6,823 nucleotides of DNA, taken from Vulcanimicrobiota bacterium (GTDB taxonomy: Bacteria; Eremiobacterota; Eremiobacteria; Baltobacterales; Baltobacteraceae). A program made the position numbers and the translations under genes. The stretch's first letter is position 1, and each line of letters starts with the position of its first letter. This document shows, piece after piece, positions 6,711-6,823 of the stretch. Where the stretch lies: NCBI GenBank assembly GCA_028287545.1, contig JAQBPL010000383.1, positions 1 through 6,823 on the forward strand, given 5' to 3'. The notes under the pieces were generated by a model. That model did no database searches. It was not told where the DNA came from and saw nothing but the letters and a program-made list of their open reading frames with translations.

Positions 6711-6823
6711 GTCGGGGGGCGGGATGATGGTGTGGCGGGGCGTTTGCGCAGGAGCGAAGCCCGGAGGGCGGGAGCGACGGAGCAACCGAGTGACCGGAGG
6801 GCCATGGATGGCCCGCAGGGAGC
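6711..6823. repeat. Diverged inverted copy of the 6155-6272 repeat unit, cut by window end
   Basis: Read against the reverse complement of 6155-6272, this segment matches in blocks: 13 of 13 bases (6735-6747 with 6233-6245) and 29 of 32 (6769-6800 with 6178-6209, core gggagcgacg and agcaaccgag). Between and after the blocks are two hairpins, GCCC-GGA-GGGC at 6759-6769 and GGGCCAT-GG-ATGGCCC at 6799-6814. They occupy the same places as hairpins of different sequence in the first copy. The unit likely continues beyond 6823. Confidence 0.75.

Larger units (their letters stand above)
6106..6823. repeat. Large imperfect concentric palindrome, non-coding, open at right edge
   Basis: No credible gene lies here; the open frames are Arg/Ser/Pro-rich and run straight through repeat arms. 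Five inverted-repeat pairs are nested with almost the same midpoint: 6178-6209 with 6769-6800 and 6233-6245 with 6735-6747 (centre about 6489), GGCACGAT 6273-6280 with ATCGTGCC 6698-6705 (6489), 6345-6367 with 6639-6661 (6503), 6424-6450 with 6542-6568 (6496), and 6459-6481 with 6511-6534 (about 6496). Shared centres mean one diverged foldback structure of at least 670 bases rather than unrelated repeats. It probably extends past 6823. No transposase or REP-associated transposase is seen. Confidence 0.75.

Noticed and set aside
6121..6823. CRISPR array
   Set aside because: The repeats are inverted and nested with unequal spacing, not direct repeats with regular spacers, and no cas gene is present.

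Overview
This is a G+C-rich bacterial window (about two thirds G+C by eye) with dense coding, frequent GTG starts and overlapping genes. That fits a free-living soil or environmental bacterium. The mix of a YtpB/DUF2600 terpene synthase, a GCPII-like M28 peptidase, GlcD/GlcE and a PilZ protein would suit an under-sampled phylum such as Eremiobacterota or a thermoleophilic actinobacterium. The sequence alone does not settle the taxon, and this placement is a guess.

Layout, left to right. (1) Bases 1-1344, minus strand: the N-terminal 448 residues of an exported M28B metallopeptidase of the glutamate carboxypeptidase II / transferrin receptor type. The gene runs off the left edge. One expected metal-ligand aspartate reads as glycine. 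(2) 1468-1740, plus strand: an unrecognised 90-residue protein with three predicted membrane segments, divergent from the peptidase. (3) 1754-5542, minus strand: a tightly overlapping three-gene operon transcribed right to left: glcD, glcE, then a YtpB-type terpene synthase. Start and stop codons overlap by 4 and 11 bases, so the proteins are probably translationally coupled. No glcF (iron-sulfur subunit) lies where it would be expected. (4) 5593-6105, plus strand: a single-domain PilZ protein with an intact c-di-GMP binding signature, divergent from glcD across a 50-base gap. (5) 6106-6823: about 700 bases with no credible gene, built from inverted repeats. At least five repeat pairs share nearly the same centre (about 6489-6503). 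I therefore read the region as one large, diverged, multi-level palindrome that probably continues past the right edge.

How the parts may work together. GlcD and GlcE are FAD-dependent 2-hydroxyacid (glycolate-type) dehydrogenase subunits and would feed electrons to the respiratory chain through an iron-sulfur partner encoded elsewhere. The coupled terpene synthase suggests, but does not prove, a membrane-lipid or isoprenoid role linked to that oxidation module. The PilZ protein would sense c-di-GMP and has no evident functional tie to its neighbours apart from the shared promoter gap. The most unusual items are the concentric palindrome, the glcD-glcE-terpene synthase operon without glcF, and the peptidase with an altered metal site.
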